From: CAZOIA01 sp964579675
GTDB lineage: Bacteria > Planctomycetota > Phycisphaerae > UBA1845 > PWPN01
Assembly (NCBI GenBank): GCA_964579675.1
Contig: CAZOIA010000308.1
Location: 1 to 5,106 of the forward strand
Length of the DNA stretch: 5,106 nucleotides
Direction: 5' to 3'
The notes below the pieces were generated by a model, which was not told where the DNA came from, did not search any database, and saw only the letters and a list, made by a program, of their open reading frames with translations. A program made the translations under genes and the position numbers. Numbering within the stretch: the stretch's first letter is position 1; each line of letters opens with the position of its first letter. Positions 1-5,106 of the stretch are shown piece after piece.

Positions 1-66
1 GATACTCCCCTCCCTGACGGTCGGGGTTCGGAAAAGCGAGGTGCTGTCCCCTTCTTCGCCCGAAGG
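1..66. repeat. Intergenic repeat-like sequence (possible REP-type element, partial)
   Basis: The window opens with a CTCCCTGACGGTCGGGG block, followed by GGTGCTGTCCCCTTCTTCGCC and a short hairpin CTTCG-CC-CGAAG (54-65). Read in frame 1 it gives DTPLPDGRGSEKRG, a string I recall as a frequent spurious translation of dispersed intergenic repeats in planctomycete genomes. No second clear copy lies in the window, so repetitiveness cannot be shown here. The element is probably cut by the left edge. The call rests on recall of the motif and on its non-coding look. Confidence 0.4.
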
Positions 67-113
67 TCCCCGCCGGAACTGTTACGCACCCTGTCCATCC
101 CGCCTGCACCGAC

Positions 114-142
114 TTGGTCGGCCGGACCGGCGGCGGTACAAT
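114..142 (+). promoter_or_regulatory. Sigma-70-type promoter of the broken Uma2 gene
   Basis: A -35-like TTGGTC (114-119) and a -10-like TACAAT (137-142) are separated by exactly 17 bases. This predicts a transcript start near 149 and a leader of about 15 bases before the ATG at 164. A good ribosome binding site, GGGAGGT (152-158), sits five bases before that ATG. The combination of promoter, ribosome binding site and start codon suggests the original promoter of the damaged gene that follows. The call is by consensus match only. Confidence 0.5.
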
Positions 143-163
143 TGGAGTGCCGGGAGGTGCATC

Positions 164-384
164 ATGGCCAATAGTGTGACCACCACGTCAAGCGTGAAGA
201 GTATCTCAGGGTCGGCGTCCACCTCTATTGGATTGTTGACTTCCAGGAGCGGACCGCCACGGTTCTGAGCCGCCGCGCCGACAGTTGGCACGAGCAGCGT
301 TTGGACGCCTCCGGCACACTCACCGCCGCGAGTCTGCCCGGCTTTGAGCTGGGGCTCGCGGACGTGTTCTCCGTCTTGCCATGA
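164..384 (+). pseudogene. Internally deleted Uma2-family (DUF820) endonuclease-like gene
   Basis: Frame 1 from about 175 to the TGA at 382-384 encodes a typical Uma2 C-terminus: HHVKREEYLRVGVHLYWIVD, then a TVLSRRADSW stretch and an ending around LPGFELGLADVF. This frame has a TAG at 172-174 and no usable start after it. The ATG at 164 is in frame 2, has a strong ribosome binding site (GGGAGGT, five-base spacer) and encodes MANSVTTTSS, which resembles Uma2 N-termini. It then runs out of frame over the C-terminal part and stops at 266-268. Uma2 proteins are usually near 190 residues; about 75 codons remain. The part carrying the PD-(D/E)XK core strand (the V-E-V-x-S-P region) is absent. The simplest reading is an internal deletion of roughly 115-120 codons plus a frame change, leaving a non-functional remnant. 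Uma2 proteins are putative nucleases of poorly known role. The C-terminal match is confident; the N-terminal assignment is inference. Confidence 0.75.
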
Positions 385-577
385 TGGCCGGGAGGAGAAT
401 GGGGAGATTCCTTTTTCGGCCCCGGCGCTGGCGCCGCCAGTCGGGCAAGGCCAGGCGGCCGACCACCGGCATCCACGCCGTGGCGGATTCCGGGGCGTCC
501 AGATCGATATCGCTCACAACCATGATTGAGCCGCACCCAACAGGTCCAAATCGCTGACAGCCGGAGCCTGAACGCAA
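385..577. other. Non-coding gap between the Uma2 remnant and the kinase gene
   Basis: I recognise no gene on either strand here. It contains a near-perfect palindrome CTGGCG-C-CGCCAG (428-440) and a CCTTTTT run (409-415), which has only a weak G-rich hairpin in front of it. I found no convincing -35/-10 or -24/-12 promoter for the kinase operon, although one is expected in this gap. The kinase ribosome binding site is probably GGAG at 563-566, eleven bases before the ATG, which is weak. Confidence 0.5.
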
Positions 578-2518
578 ATGAGCATTCGACTTAGACTGAC
601 CGTGGCCTTCATTGCTGTGATCTTCGTGGCCAATTCCATATTGTCCCTGGTAACGGTTAAACACGTTGGCCACGCCTGGCTGCAAGAGGTACAAACCCGC
701 GTCCGTCTGGATCTGAACTCCGCCCGGGCCGCCTACAGCAACCACATCGAGCGAATCGCCCGCTTCCTGGAGGCGGCATCCCTGGACCGGAGCATTGCTG
801 CGGCGCTGGCGAAAGAGAACCGGGCGGAGTTGGACCGACTCCTGCAGCCTGTTCATCGTCGTGGCGGAATGGACATACTTGCCGTGTTGGGCCCGGAAGG
901 GCAAGTGCGCTACCGGGCCCGGAGCGCCACCGGAATCGGGGACGATCTGTCAAGTAATCCCGTTGTGGCGATGGCGATTGAACAGCAGGAGCCGGTTGCC
1001 GGTACTGTTGTCCTGTCGCGACAGGCTCTGGAAAAGGAGGGGGGCAGCCTGGCGAAGCGGGCGCAGTTCACCCTCCTGCCCACTCCGGCCGCCCGGCCGA
1101 CCGAAGATGCCTCCCGGGCCGACGGCATGCTGGTGGCGGCGGCGGTCCCTATCCTGAGCCCACAGGGGGAATTGCTCGGCGTGCTGTACGGGGGCGACTT
1201 GCTGAACCGCAGGTACGAGATCGTTGACGCGATCAGGGACGAGGTCTTTGCCCACCAGGCCTACGAAGGCAAAGAGGTCGGGACCGTCACGATCTTCCAG
1301 GGAGACCTGCGGATCTCGACAAACGTGACGAGGCAGGACGGCACCCGGGCCGTCGGGACACGTCTCAGTGACGCGGTCTACGAGAAGGTCCTTGTTGAGG
1401 GCGGGACCTGGGCCGATCGCGCTTTCGTTGTGAACGACTGGTACATCACCGCTTACGAGCCGATACGCGACCCGACGGGCCGAATCATCGGTGCTCTGTA
1501 CGTCGGCTTGCTGGAGGCTCCCTTCGCCCACAGGCAGAGAGTGATCGTCGGCGTGTTTCTGGCGATGGTCGCCCTGACCGCCCTCACGAGCCTGACCCTC
1601 CTTGTTTTTGCGACCAGGGTGGTGCTGCGTCCCATTGGCCGCATCATCACCATGTCCCACAAAGTGGTCCGGGGCGATCTGTCAGCACGCGTAGGCATCC
1701 GGCCGCCGGGAGAAATGGGCGTGCTGTGCCAGGAGATTGACGCAATGGCAGACGCCGTCGCCCAGCGGGAGGAACAGTTGAAGCTGGCGACCCGCCAGCA
1801 GATCGGGCGAAGCGAGAAGCTGGCGTCTATCGGTCGGCTTGCGGCCGGGATCGCTCACGAGATCAACAATCCGCTCACCGGTGTGCTCACCTTCGCTCAC
1901 CTGCTCCGGCAAAAAGAGAACCTGGACGGGCAGGACAAGCAGGATCTGGACTTGATCATCAACGAGACGACGCGGGCGGGTGAGATCGTTCGCGGCCTGC
2001 TGGATTTCGCCCGGGAAAGACCGGTGGTGACAGAACCCCTGGACATCAACGATGTAATCCGGCAGACCCTCCGCCTTGTACGCAACCAGAAGCCGTTCAA
2101 GCAGATTACCATCGAGGAGAACCTCAAGGAGGATCTGCCCCAGGTGAGCGGGGACAAGAACCAGCTCCAGCAGGTGCTGCTGAATCTGTCGCTCAACGCC
2201 TGTGAGGCAATGCCCACCGGCGGAACCCTGGCGATCAGCGCGTCGGCTCAAGATGGAAAGGTGCTCATAAAAGTGGCCGACACCGGCTGCGGAATCAAGA
2301 AAGAGCACGTAGACCGGATTTTCGAGCCGTTCTTCAGTACGAAGGCCGTCGGCAAGGGCACCGGCTTGGGACTGAGCGTAAGCTACGGTATCATCCAGCA
2401 GAGCGGCGGCTCCCTGGAAGTCGAGAGCAAGGAGGGCGAGGGAACCACCTTTACCATTGTCCTGCCCACCGTTACCGGGGGGCCGTCCGGGAGCCGCGAC
2501 GAAAAGGGAAACACATGA
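578..2518 (+). CDS. Membrane sensor histidine kinase (Cache sensor, HAMP, HisKA, HATPase)
   Basis: This 646-residue protein is a complete sensor kinase that should autophosphorylate on His and pass the phosphate to a response regulator. Transmembrane helix 1 is at about residues 7-27. A periplasmic sensor spans about 28-321; its second half (about 234-316, with the GRIIGALYVGL end) looks like a Cache module, probably the Cache_3-Cache_2 type. Helix 2 is at about 322-346 and HAMP at about 347-400. The HisKA H-box AAGIAHEINNPL puts the phosphorylated His at 427. The ATP-binding domain has the N-box (Asn540 in NLSLNACEAM), the G1 box DTGCGI (Asp568), the F-box FEPFFSTK and the G2 box GKGTGLGLS (592-600). 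The H-box style matches kinases that pair with NtrC-type regulators. An in-frame TGA at 569-571 excludes a longer start, so ATG 578 is firm. The stop overlaps the next start (ATGA, 2515-2518), implying translational coupling and a cognate pair. The ligand is unknown; small organic acids are common for Cache sensors, but that is only family knowledge. Confidence 0.95.
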   Translation: MSIRLRLTVAFIAVIFVANSILSLVTVKHVGHAWLQEVQTRVRLDLNSARAAYSNHIERIARFLEAASLDRSIAAALAKENRAELDRLLQPVHRRGGMDILAVLGPEGQVRYRARSATGIGDDLSSNPVVAMAIEQQEPVAGTVVLSRQALEKEGGSLAKRAQFTLLPTPAARPTEDASRADGMLVAAAVPILSPQGELLGVLYGGDLLNRRYEIVDAIRDEVFAHQAYEGKEVGTVTIFQGDLRISTNVTRQDGTRAVGTRLSDAVYEKVLVEGGTWADRAFVVNDWYITAYEPIRDPTGRIIGALYVGLLEAPFAHRQRVIVGVFLAMVALTALTSLTLLVFATRVVLRPIGRIITMSHKVVRGDLSARVGIRPPGEMGVLCQEIDAMADAVAQREEQLKLATRQQIGRSEKLASIGRLAAGIAHEINNPLTGVLTFAHLLRQKENLDGQDKQDLDLIINETTRAGEIVRGLLDFARERPVVTEPLDINDVIRQTLRLVRNQKPFKQITIEENLKEDLPQVSGDKNQLQQVLLNLSLNACEAMPTGGTLAISASAQDGKVLIKVADTGCGIKKEHVDRIFEPFFSTKAVGKGTGLGLSVSYGIIQQSGGSLEVESKEGEGTTFTIVLPTVTGGPSGSRDEKGNT

Positions 2519-3954
2519 GTCTCTCGAAGTCTGAACAAGAGGCTCCCGCAGCGGGACAGCGAATCCTGGTCATCGACGACGAGGCGGTCATCGGTCTGGG
2601 TTGCAAGCGCATCCTCTGCTCCGACGGGCATGAGGTGGAGTGCCGTGAGGATCCCCAGGCGGGGCTTGAGGCAGCCTTGTCGGGCGATTTCGACGTGATC
2701 CTCCTGGACCTCATGATGCCGGGAATCAAAGGTCTGGACATACTCAGGCACGTCAAGGCGGCCGGGGTGTGCTCGGAGGTGGTGATCATTACCGGGCACT
2801 CAACCGTGGAATCAGCGGTGGAGGCCATGAAGGAAGGGGCGGCCGACTATCTGAGCAAGCCCTTTTCGCCCGGTCAACTGAAGATGGTCCTGCAGAAGGT
2901 ATGGGAACGTTCTGCTCTGATGCGGGAGAACGTAGCCCTGAGGCAGGAACTGGAGGTTCAGCGGGGATTCGAGGGGATCATCGGCGAGAGCCGGCCGATG
3001 GAGCGCGTGTTCTTGCTCATCCGGCGAGTGGCTCCCACCGACGGCACCGTTCTCGTCACCGGAGAAAGCGGCACCGGTAAGGAAATGGTCGTCCGGGCCA
3101 TTCACCGGCTGAGCCGCCGCAAGGACTACCCCCTGCTCGCCTGCGATTGCAGCGCGCTTGTGTCGTCCCTGCTCGAGAGTGAGCTGTTCGGCCACGTCAA
3201 AGGGTCTTTCTCCGGCGCTATCGCGACGAAACAGGGACTGTTTGAGGCGGCACATGAGGGCACCCTGTTCTTGGATGAGGTGGCCAACCTCAGCATGGAG
3301 ACCCAGGGGAAGCTGTTAAGGGTCCTGGAGACCAAGCGGGTGAGGAAGGTGGGGGACACTGCTGATCACGAGGTGGACATCCGGCTCATTGCCGCCACCA
3401 ACCGCGATTTGGGGGAAATGGTGGAAGAAGGAACCTTCCGTGAGGATCTGTACTACCGCCTCAACGTGGTGCCCATCTATCTTCCCCCCCTCCGTGAGCG
3501 CCGGGGAGACATCCCAACCCTCGCAATGGCGTTCCTGGAACGCCTCTGTCGAAGAAACGAAGTCCAAGTGAAGGGGTTTTCCCCCGAGGCGATGACCCAC
3601 CTGGAAAGCTACCGCTGGCCGGGCAACGTACGCGAGCTTCGCAACATTGTTGAACGAATCGCCATTCTGTGTGACTCCGAGCGTATCGAACCGCGTCACC
3701 TGTCTCCCGAGATCCGCCGGGCCCCGTTGCAGTCGGCCGTCACGCAGCTTCCCAGAGACTGGGAAGCGTTCAAGAAACTCAAACAGCAGGTGCGCGACGC
3801 CGCAGTACAGGAGCTGGAGAGACGGTTCCTGACCGAAGCCCTCGTGCGCTGCGGGGGAAACATCAGCAAGGCCGCAGAAGACGTGGGCATGCAGCGCACC
3901 AACTTCCACGCCCTGCTCCGCAAGTATGGTTTGACCTCGGATATCGCTTCGTGA
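2515..3954 (+). CDS. NtrC-family sigma-54-dependent response regulator
   Basis: This 479-residue regulator has the full three-domain layout. The receiver (about 15-130) has the acidic pair Asp21-Asp22, phosphoacceptor Asp65 (LLDLMMPG), Thr93 and Lys115. The AAA+ sigma-54 interaction domain has Walker A GESGTGKE (183-190), Walker B LFLDEV (Asp254-Glu255), and arginines 309 and 315 in FREDLYYRL as the usual Arg-finger region. The C-terminus (about 436-476) is a Fis-type helix-turn-helix with GGNISKAAEDVGMQR. The loop that contacts sigma-54 reads GSFSGA (230-235) instead of the canonical GAFTGA, so Ala and Thr are both replaced by Ser; the Phe and the hydroxyl are kept, so activity is still likely. 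Length is normal for the family. Translation is coupled to the kinase by the ATGA overlap, with AAGGGA (2504-2509) as ribosome binding site. Its likely targets include the sigma-54 promoter at 4283-4298. Confidence 0.96.
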   Translation: MSLSKSEQEAPAAGQRILVIDDEAVIGLGCKRILCSDGHEVECREDPQAGLEAALSGDFDVILLDLMMPGIKGLDILRHVKAAGVCSEVVIITGHSTVESAVEAMKEGAADYLSKPFSPGQLKMVLQKVWERSALMRENVALRQELEVQRGFEGIIGESRPMERVFLLIRRVAPTDGTVLVTGESGTGKEMVVRAIHRLSRRKDYPLLACDCSALVSSLLESELFGHVKGSFSGAIATKQGLFEAAHEGTLFLDEVANLSMETQGKLLRVLETKRVRKVGDTADHEVDIRLIAATNRDLGEMVEEGTFREDLYYRLNVVPIYLPPLRERRGDIPTLAMAFLERLCRRNEVQVKGFSPEAMTHLESYRWPGNVRELRNIVERIAILCDSERIEPRHLSPEIRRAPLQSAVTQLPRDWEAFKKLKQQVRDAAVQELERRFLTEALVRCGGNISKAAEDVGMQRTNFHALLRKYGLTSDIAS

Positions 3955-4011
3955 CGGCAACTCCCGGGCCCCCGGCAACTGCCGCAACCCGGGTCAGGCC
4001 GCGTTGCCCGG
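3955..4011. repeat. Cluster of GC-rich inverted repeats after the regulator gene
   Basis: Immediately after the stop codon, CGGCA (3955-3959) can pair with TGCCG (3980-3984), enclosing a CCGGG-CC-CCCGG stem. CGGCA-AC-TGCCG (3973-3984) is an alternative hairpin, and GGCAAC (3974-3979) can pair with GTTGCC (4003-4008). CGGCAACT occurs twice (3955-3962 and 3973-3980). There is no following T-run, so this is not a standard intrinsic terminator. It may still slow or end transcription of the kinase-regulator operon. Confidence 0.35.
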
Positions 4012-4032
4012 CAGCTTGCCCGAGGCCGGCTC

Positions 4033-4060
4033 CATACACCGTATGATTCCGCCATACACG
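4033..4060. promoter_or_regulatory. Possible activator-binding dyad plus extra half-site
   Basis: CATACACCGTATG (4033-4045) is a perfect five-base dyad, CATAC-N3-GTATG. A further CATACACG (4053-4060) begins exactly 20 bases after the first, close to two helical turns. The dyad lies about 270 bases upstream of the predicted sigma-54 start site. Such spaced half-sites are typical of enhancer-like sites, but a five-base dyad can arise by chance. Confidence 0.3.
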
Positions 4061-4072
4061 CCGCTTGCCTTG

Positions 4073-4118
4073 TTTCCCACTTCGCAGGGTCCAGCTTTCC
4101 ACTTTGCAGGGCACAGTC
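4073..4118. repeat. Two-copy direct repeat with a 23-base period
   Basis: TTTCCCACTTCGCAGGG (4073-4089) is followed 23 bases later by TTTCCACTTTGCAGGG (4096-4111). They differ by one missing C and one C-to-T change, and the following six or seven bases are also similar. The match is too long to expect by chance in this gap. It could be a small tandem duplication, or a pair of protein-binding sites about two helical turns apart, lying roughly 200-235 bases before the predicted sigma-54 start. Confidence 0.6.
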
Positions 4119-4172
4119 CGGGCGACTCAAGCTAACTGGTCTGCCTCACCGGGACGGACGTAACCTCAGGCA

Positions 4173-4214
4173 CCGCGGGCGTTTACTGCTGCAGGTGCGC
4201 CGGATGGCCCGCGG
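4173..4214. promoter_or_regulatory. Perfect 8-base inverted repeat, candidate upstream activator site
   Basis: CCGCGGGC (4173-4180) and GCCCGCGG (4207-4214) are exact inverted copies separated by 26 bases. The pair is centred about 115 bases before the predicted start of the sigma-54 transcript, inside the usual range for NtrC-type activator sites. The half-sites are 34 bases apart, near three helical turns. GC-rich sequence makes such repeats less rare, so this is only a candidate. Confidence 0.3.
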
Positions 4215-4282
4215 AACGGCAACAACTTGCCGCGGTCCTCAGGACGCCGTTGTCTCTCCTGCACCACTCGTTTCTCACCGGC

Positions 4283-4298
4283 TGGCACGGGTCTTGCC
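4283..4298 (+). promoter_or_regulatory. Sigma-54 (-24/-12) promoter
   Basis: TGGCACGGGTCTTGCC matches the sigma-54 consensus TGGCACG-N4-TTGC at every defined position. The essential GG is at 4284-4285 and the GC at 4296-4297, with the correct 12-base separation. The predicted start is near 4309, giving a leader of about 37 bases before the ATG at 4346. The neighbouring gene encodes a sigma-54 activator, which supports function. Transcription should need RpoN and a phosphorylated activator, most simply the NtrC-type protein encoded just upstream. Confidence 0.85.
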
Positions 4299-4332
4299 CA
4301 TAGGCATTGCCGAGTGGCGTAGCCAACTGACA

Positions 4333-4340
4333 TAGGAGGT
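4333..4340 (+). promoter_or_regulatory. Strong ribosome binding site
   Basis: TAGGAGGT is a near-perfect Shine-Dalgarno sequence ending five bases before the ATG at 4346. It is much stronger than the kinase's site, which suggests that the receiver-GcvH-like protein is made in larger amounts once its promoter is active. Confidence 0.8.
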
Positions 4341-4345
4341 AAGTC

Positions 4346-5071
4346 ATGTTCGACGATCCGAGATTGCTGGTTGTGGATGACGAGGAAGTGATCTGTCAGG
4401 GCTGCCGGCGCATTTTCTCCCGCCAGGGGTTCCGGGTGGAGACGAGCAGCGATGCCCGTGACGGGCTGAGCTTGGCCGCGGAAAAGGATTATGCCGCCAT
4501 CCTGCTCGATATGAAGATGCCGACGATGGACGGGATCCAGTTCCTTGAGGAGCTGCGGAGCAGGAAGCCGGATGTTCCCGTGATCATCATCACCGGTTAT
4601 GCCAGCATACCCAATGCGGCATCGGCGATGCGTCTGGGCGCGTCGGACTACGTTGCCAAGCCCTTCACCCCCGAGGCCATCACGCAGGCGGTGCGAAGGC
4701 TGCTGGGGCTCCGGTATGCGAAGGACAAGGATGAATCCGAAACCGGCTCCGCGCCTCCAGCGGTTGAGCCTTGGGTCCCCGCGGCCCAAGAGTTCCGCTT
4801 TCTGGATGAGTCGTGGTTCCAACGGGGCAAAGACGGCGCCGTTCGGGTCGGCGCCATGCTGACGTCTTCCCAAGGCGCGACGATCGAGGCCGTTCGTCTC
4901 CCACGCGTGGGTGAGGCGGTCGATCGGGGATTGCCGTTGGTGGGCCTGGCAATCGCGGGCGCCTCGCAACGCACCGTGCCGTCCCCCATTTCCGGGGAGA
5001 TCGTCGCCGTCAATGAGCGGTTGGTGGAATGTCCGTCGGCCCTGTGGAACGACCCGTGCGGGGAAGGTTGA
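4346..5071 (+). CDS. Response regulator fused to a GcvH-like (lipoyl-type) domain
   Basis: This protein has 241 residues up to the TGA. Residues 5-120 are an intact receiver: Asp11-Asp12, phosphoacceptor Asp55 (LLDMKMPTMDG), Thr83 and Lys105 in AKPF. A charged, Pro-rich linker (about 121-157) leads to a GcvH-like fold (about 158-241) with LPRVGEAVDRG, PSPISGEIVAVN and NDPCGEG, which align with E. coli GcvH through the shared SGEIVAVN block. By ungapped alignment the lipoylated Lys of GcvH falls on Ala206 (GLAIAGASQRTVP), and no Lys is nearby, so lipoylation is not expected. There is no DNA-binding domain. The receiver shares the DDE-x-VI-x2-GC-x-RI signature with the neighbouring NtrC-type protein, so the two look like paralogues. 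An in-frame TGA at 4328-4330 and the strong ribosome binding site fix the start. The stop falls where GcvH has a conserved Trp, with family-like sequence beyond it, so the gene may be truncated or read through. The function is unknown; a phosphorylation-dependent protein-protein switch is a guess. Confidence 0.85.
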   Translation: MFDDPRLLVVDDEEVICQGCRRIFSRQGFRVETSSDARDGLSLAAEKDYAAILLDMKMPTMDGIQFLEELRSRKPDVPVIIITGYASIPNAASAMRLGASDYVAKPFTPEAITQAVRRLLGLRYAKDKDESETGSAPPAVEPWVPAAQEFRFLDESWFQRGKDGAVRVGAMLTSSQGATIEAVRLPRVGEAVDRGLPLVGLAIAGASQRTVPSPISGEIVAVNERLVECPSALWNDPCGEG

Positions 5072-5106
5072 ATTGCCTGCATATCTCCCACCCAGTTTGA
5101 GCAGGA
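5072..5106 (+). pseudogene. In-frame GcvH-like C-terminal continuation beyond the TGA
   Basis: Reading on in the same frame after the stop gives IACISPTQFEQ, open to the window edge. GcvH proteins continue after the glycine pair with Trp, a short hydrophobic strand and a segment such as KASDESEL in E. coli (GGWIFKIKASDESEL). The sequence here fits that pattern, with TGA in the Trp position. It is either the dead tail of a nonsense-mutated gene, a read-through extension or the effect of a base error. The true end lies outside the window. Confidence 0.5.

Larger units (their letters stand above)
3955..4345. other. 391-base regulatory intergenic region
   Basis: No gene is recognised here on either strand. 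Frame 1 happens to stay open after the regulator's TGA until a TAG at 4332-4334, but its translation is Arg/Leu/Pro-rich and unlike any protein I know. The stretch holds GC-rich inverted repeats after the stop (3955-4011), a dyad (4033-4045), a two-copy direct repeat (4073-4118), an 8-base inverted repeat (4173-4214), small hairpins (4217-4232 and 4235-4245), and a sigma-54 promoter (4283-4298). Its length and content fit a control region with upstream activator sites for a sigma-54 promoter. Confidence 0.7.

Noticed and set aside
285..300. TGGCACGAGCAGCGTT looked like a second sigma-54 promoter upstream of the kinase.
   Set aside because: The GC is two bases too close to the GG and the TTGC element is missing. 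The sequence is also part of the Uma2 C-terminal coding remnant (SWHEQR).
390..416. A possible intrinsic terminator at the CCTTTTT run after the Uma2 remnant.
   Set aside because: The preceding bases form only three or four pairs with mismatches, too weak for a stable terminator hairpin.
320..904. A long minus-strand open frame of 194 codons across the gap and the start of the kinase gene.
   Set aside because: It is low in recognisable motifs and lies antisense to the firmly identified kinase N-terminus. It fits a GC-driven shadow frame.
578..2518. General recoding of TGA to Trp, suggested by the TGA at the GcvH tryptophan.
   Set aside because: The kinase TGA lies in a classic ATGA overlap and the regulator TGA follows a complete HTH. 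All Trp codons seen are TGG, so TGA is a normal stop here.
3955..4334. Frame 1 stays open for about 126 codons after the regulator's TGA, suggesting a read-through extension.
   Set aside because: The translation is Arg/Leu/Pro-rich with no recognisable domain, and the stretch overlaps clear repeats and a sigma-54 promoter. Long chance openings are normal at this GC content, and the regulator already ends properly after its Fis-type HTH.
4166..4969. A minus-strand open frame of 267 codons opposite the receiver-GcvH gene.
   Set aside because: The + strand frame has a strong ribosome binding site, a promoter and intact receiver motifs. The minus frame has no recognisable domain and is antisense to it.

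Overview
This is a GC-rich bacterial window (about 60% G+C by eye) built around a two-component signalling cluster read entirely on the + strand. The organism cannot be fixed from the sequence. The left edge resembles an intergenic repeat I recall from planctomycete genomes, and a broken Uma2-type nuclease gene lies next to it. Uma2 families are expanded in planctomycetes, cyanobacteria and Chloroflexi, so a planctomycete or a similar environmental lineage is a reasonable but unproven guess.

Layout. Bases 1-66 hold the repeat-like sequence. Bases 114-384 hold the wreck of a Uma2 (DUF820) gene: a good housekeeping-type promoter, ribosome binding site, ATG and short N-terminus, joined out of frame to the family's C-terminal third, with the catalytic middle missing. 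Bases 385-577 are non-coding. Bases 578-2518 encode a membrane histidine kinase with a periplasmic Cache-type sensor, HAMP, HisKA and HATPase domains. It overlaps by ATGA with 2515-3954, an NtrC-type sigma-54 activator (receiver, AAA+, Fis-type HTH). A 391-base gap (3955-4345) carries several inverted and direct repeats and a near-consensus sigma-54 (-24/-12) promoter. That promoter stands just in front of 4346-5071, a second receiver protein whose C-terminal half is a glycine-cleavage-H-like (lipoyl-type) domain.

How the genes probably work together (inference). The kinase senses a small extracytoplasmic ligand and phosphorylates the co-translated NtrC-type regulator. The regulator binds upstream sites in the 391-base gap and activates the sigma-54 promoter of the third gene and of anything downstream. 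The third protein has an intact receiver, so it could be a second phosphorylation target of the same kinase. Its output is not DNA binding but a GcvH-like fold that lacks the lipoylated lysine.

The most unusual points are the receiver-GcvH fusion without the lipoyl lysine, and its TGA stop, which falls exactly where GcvH proteins have a conserved Trp while recognisable GcvH-like sequence continues in frame to the window edge. The sigma-54 promoter linking the regulator to this gene is the strongest regulatory signal seen.
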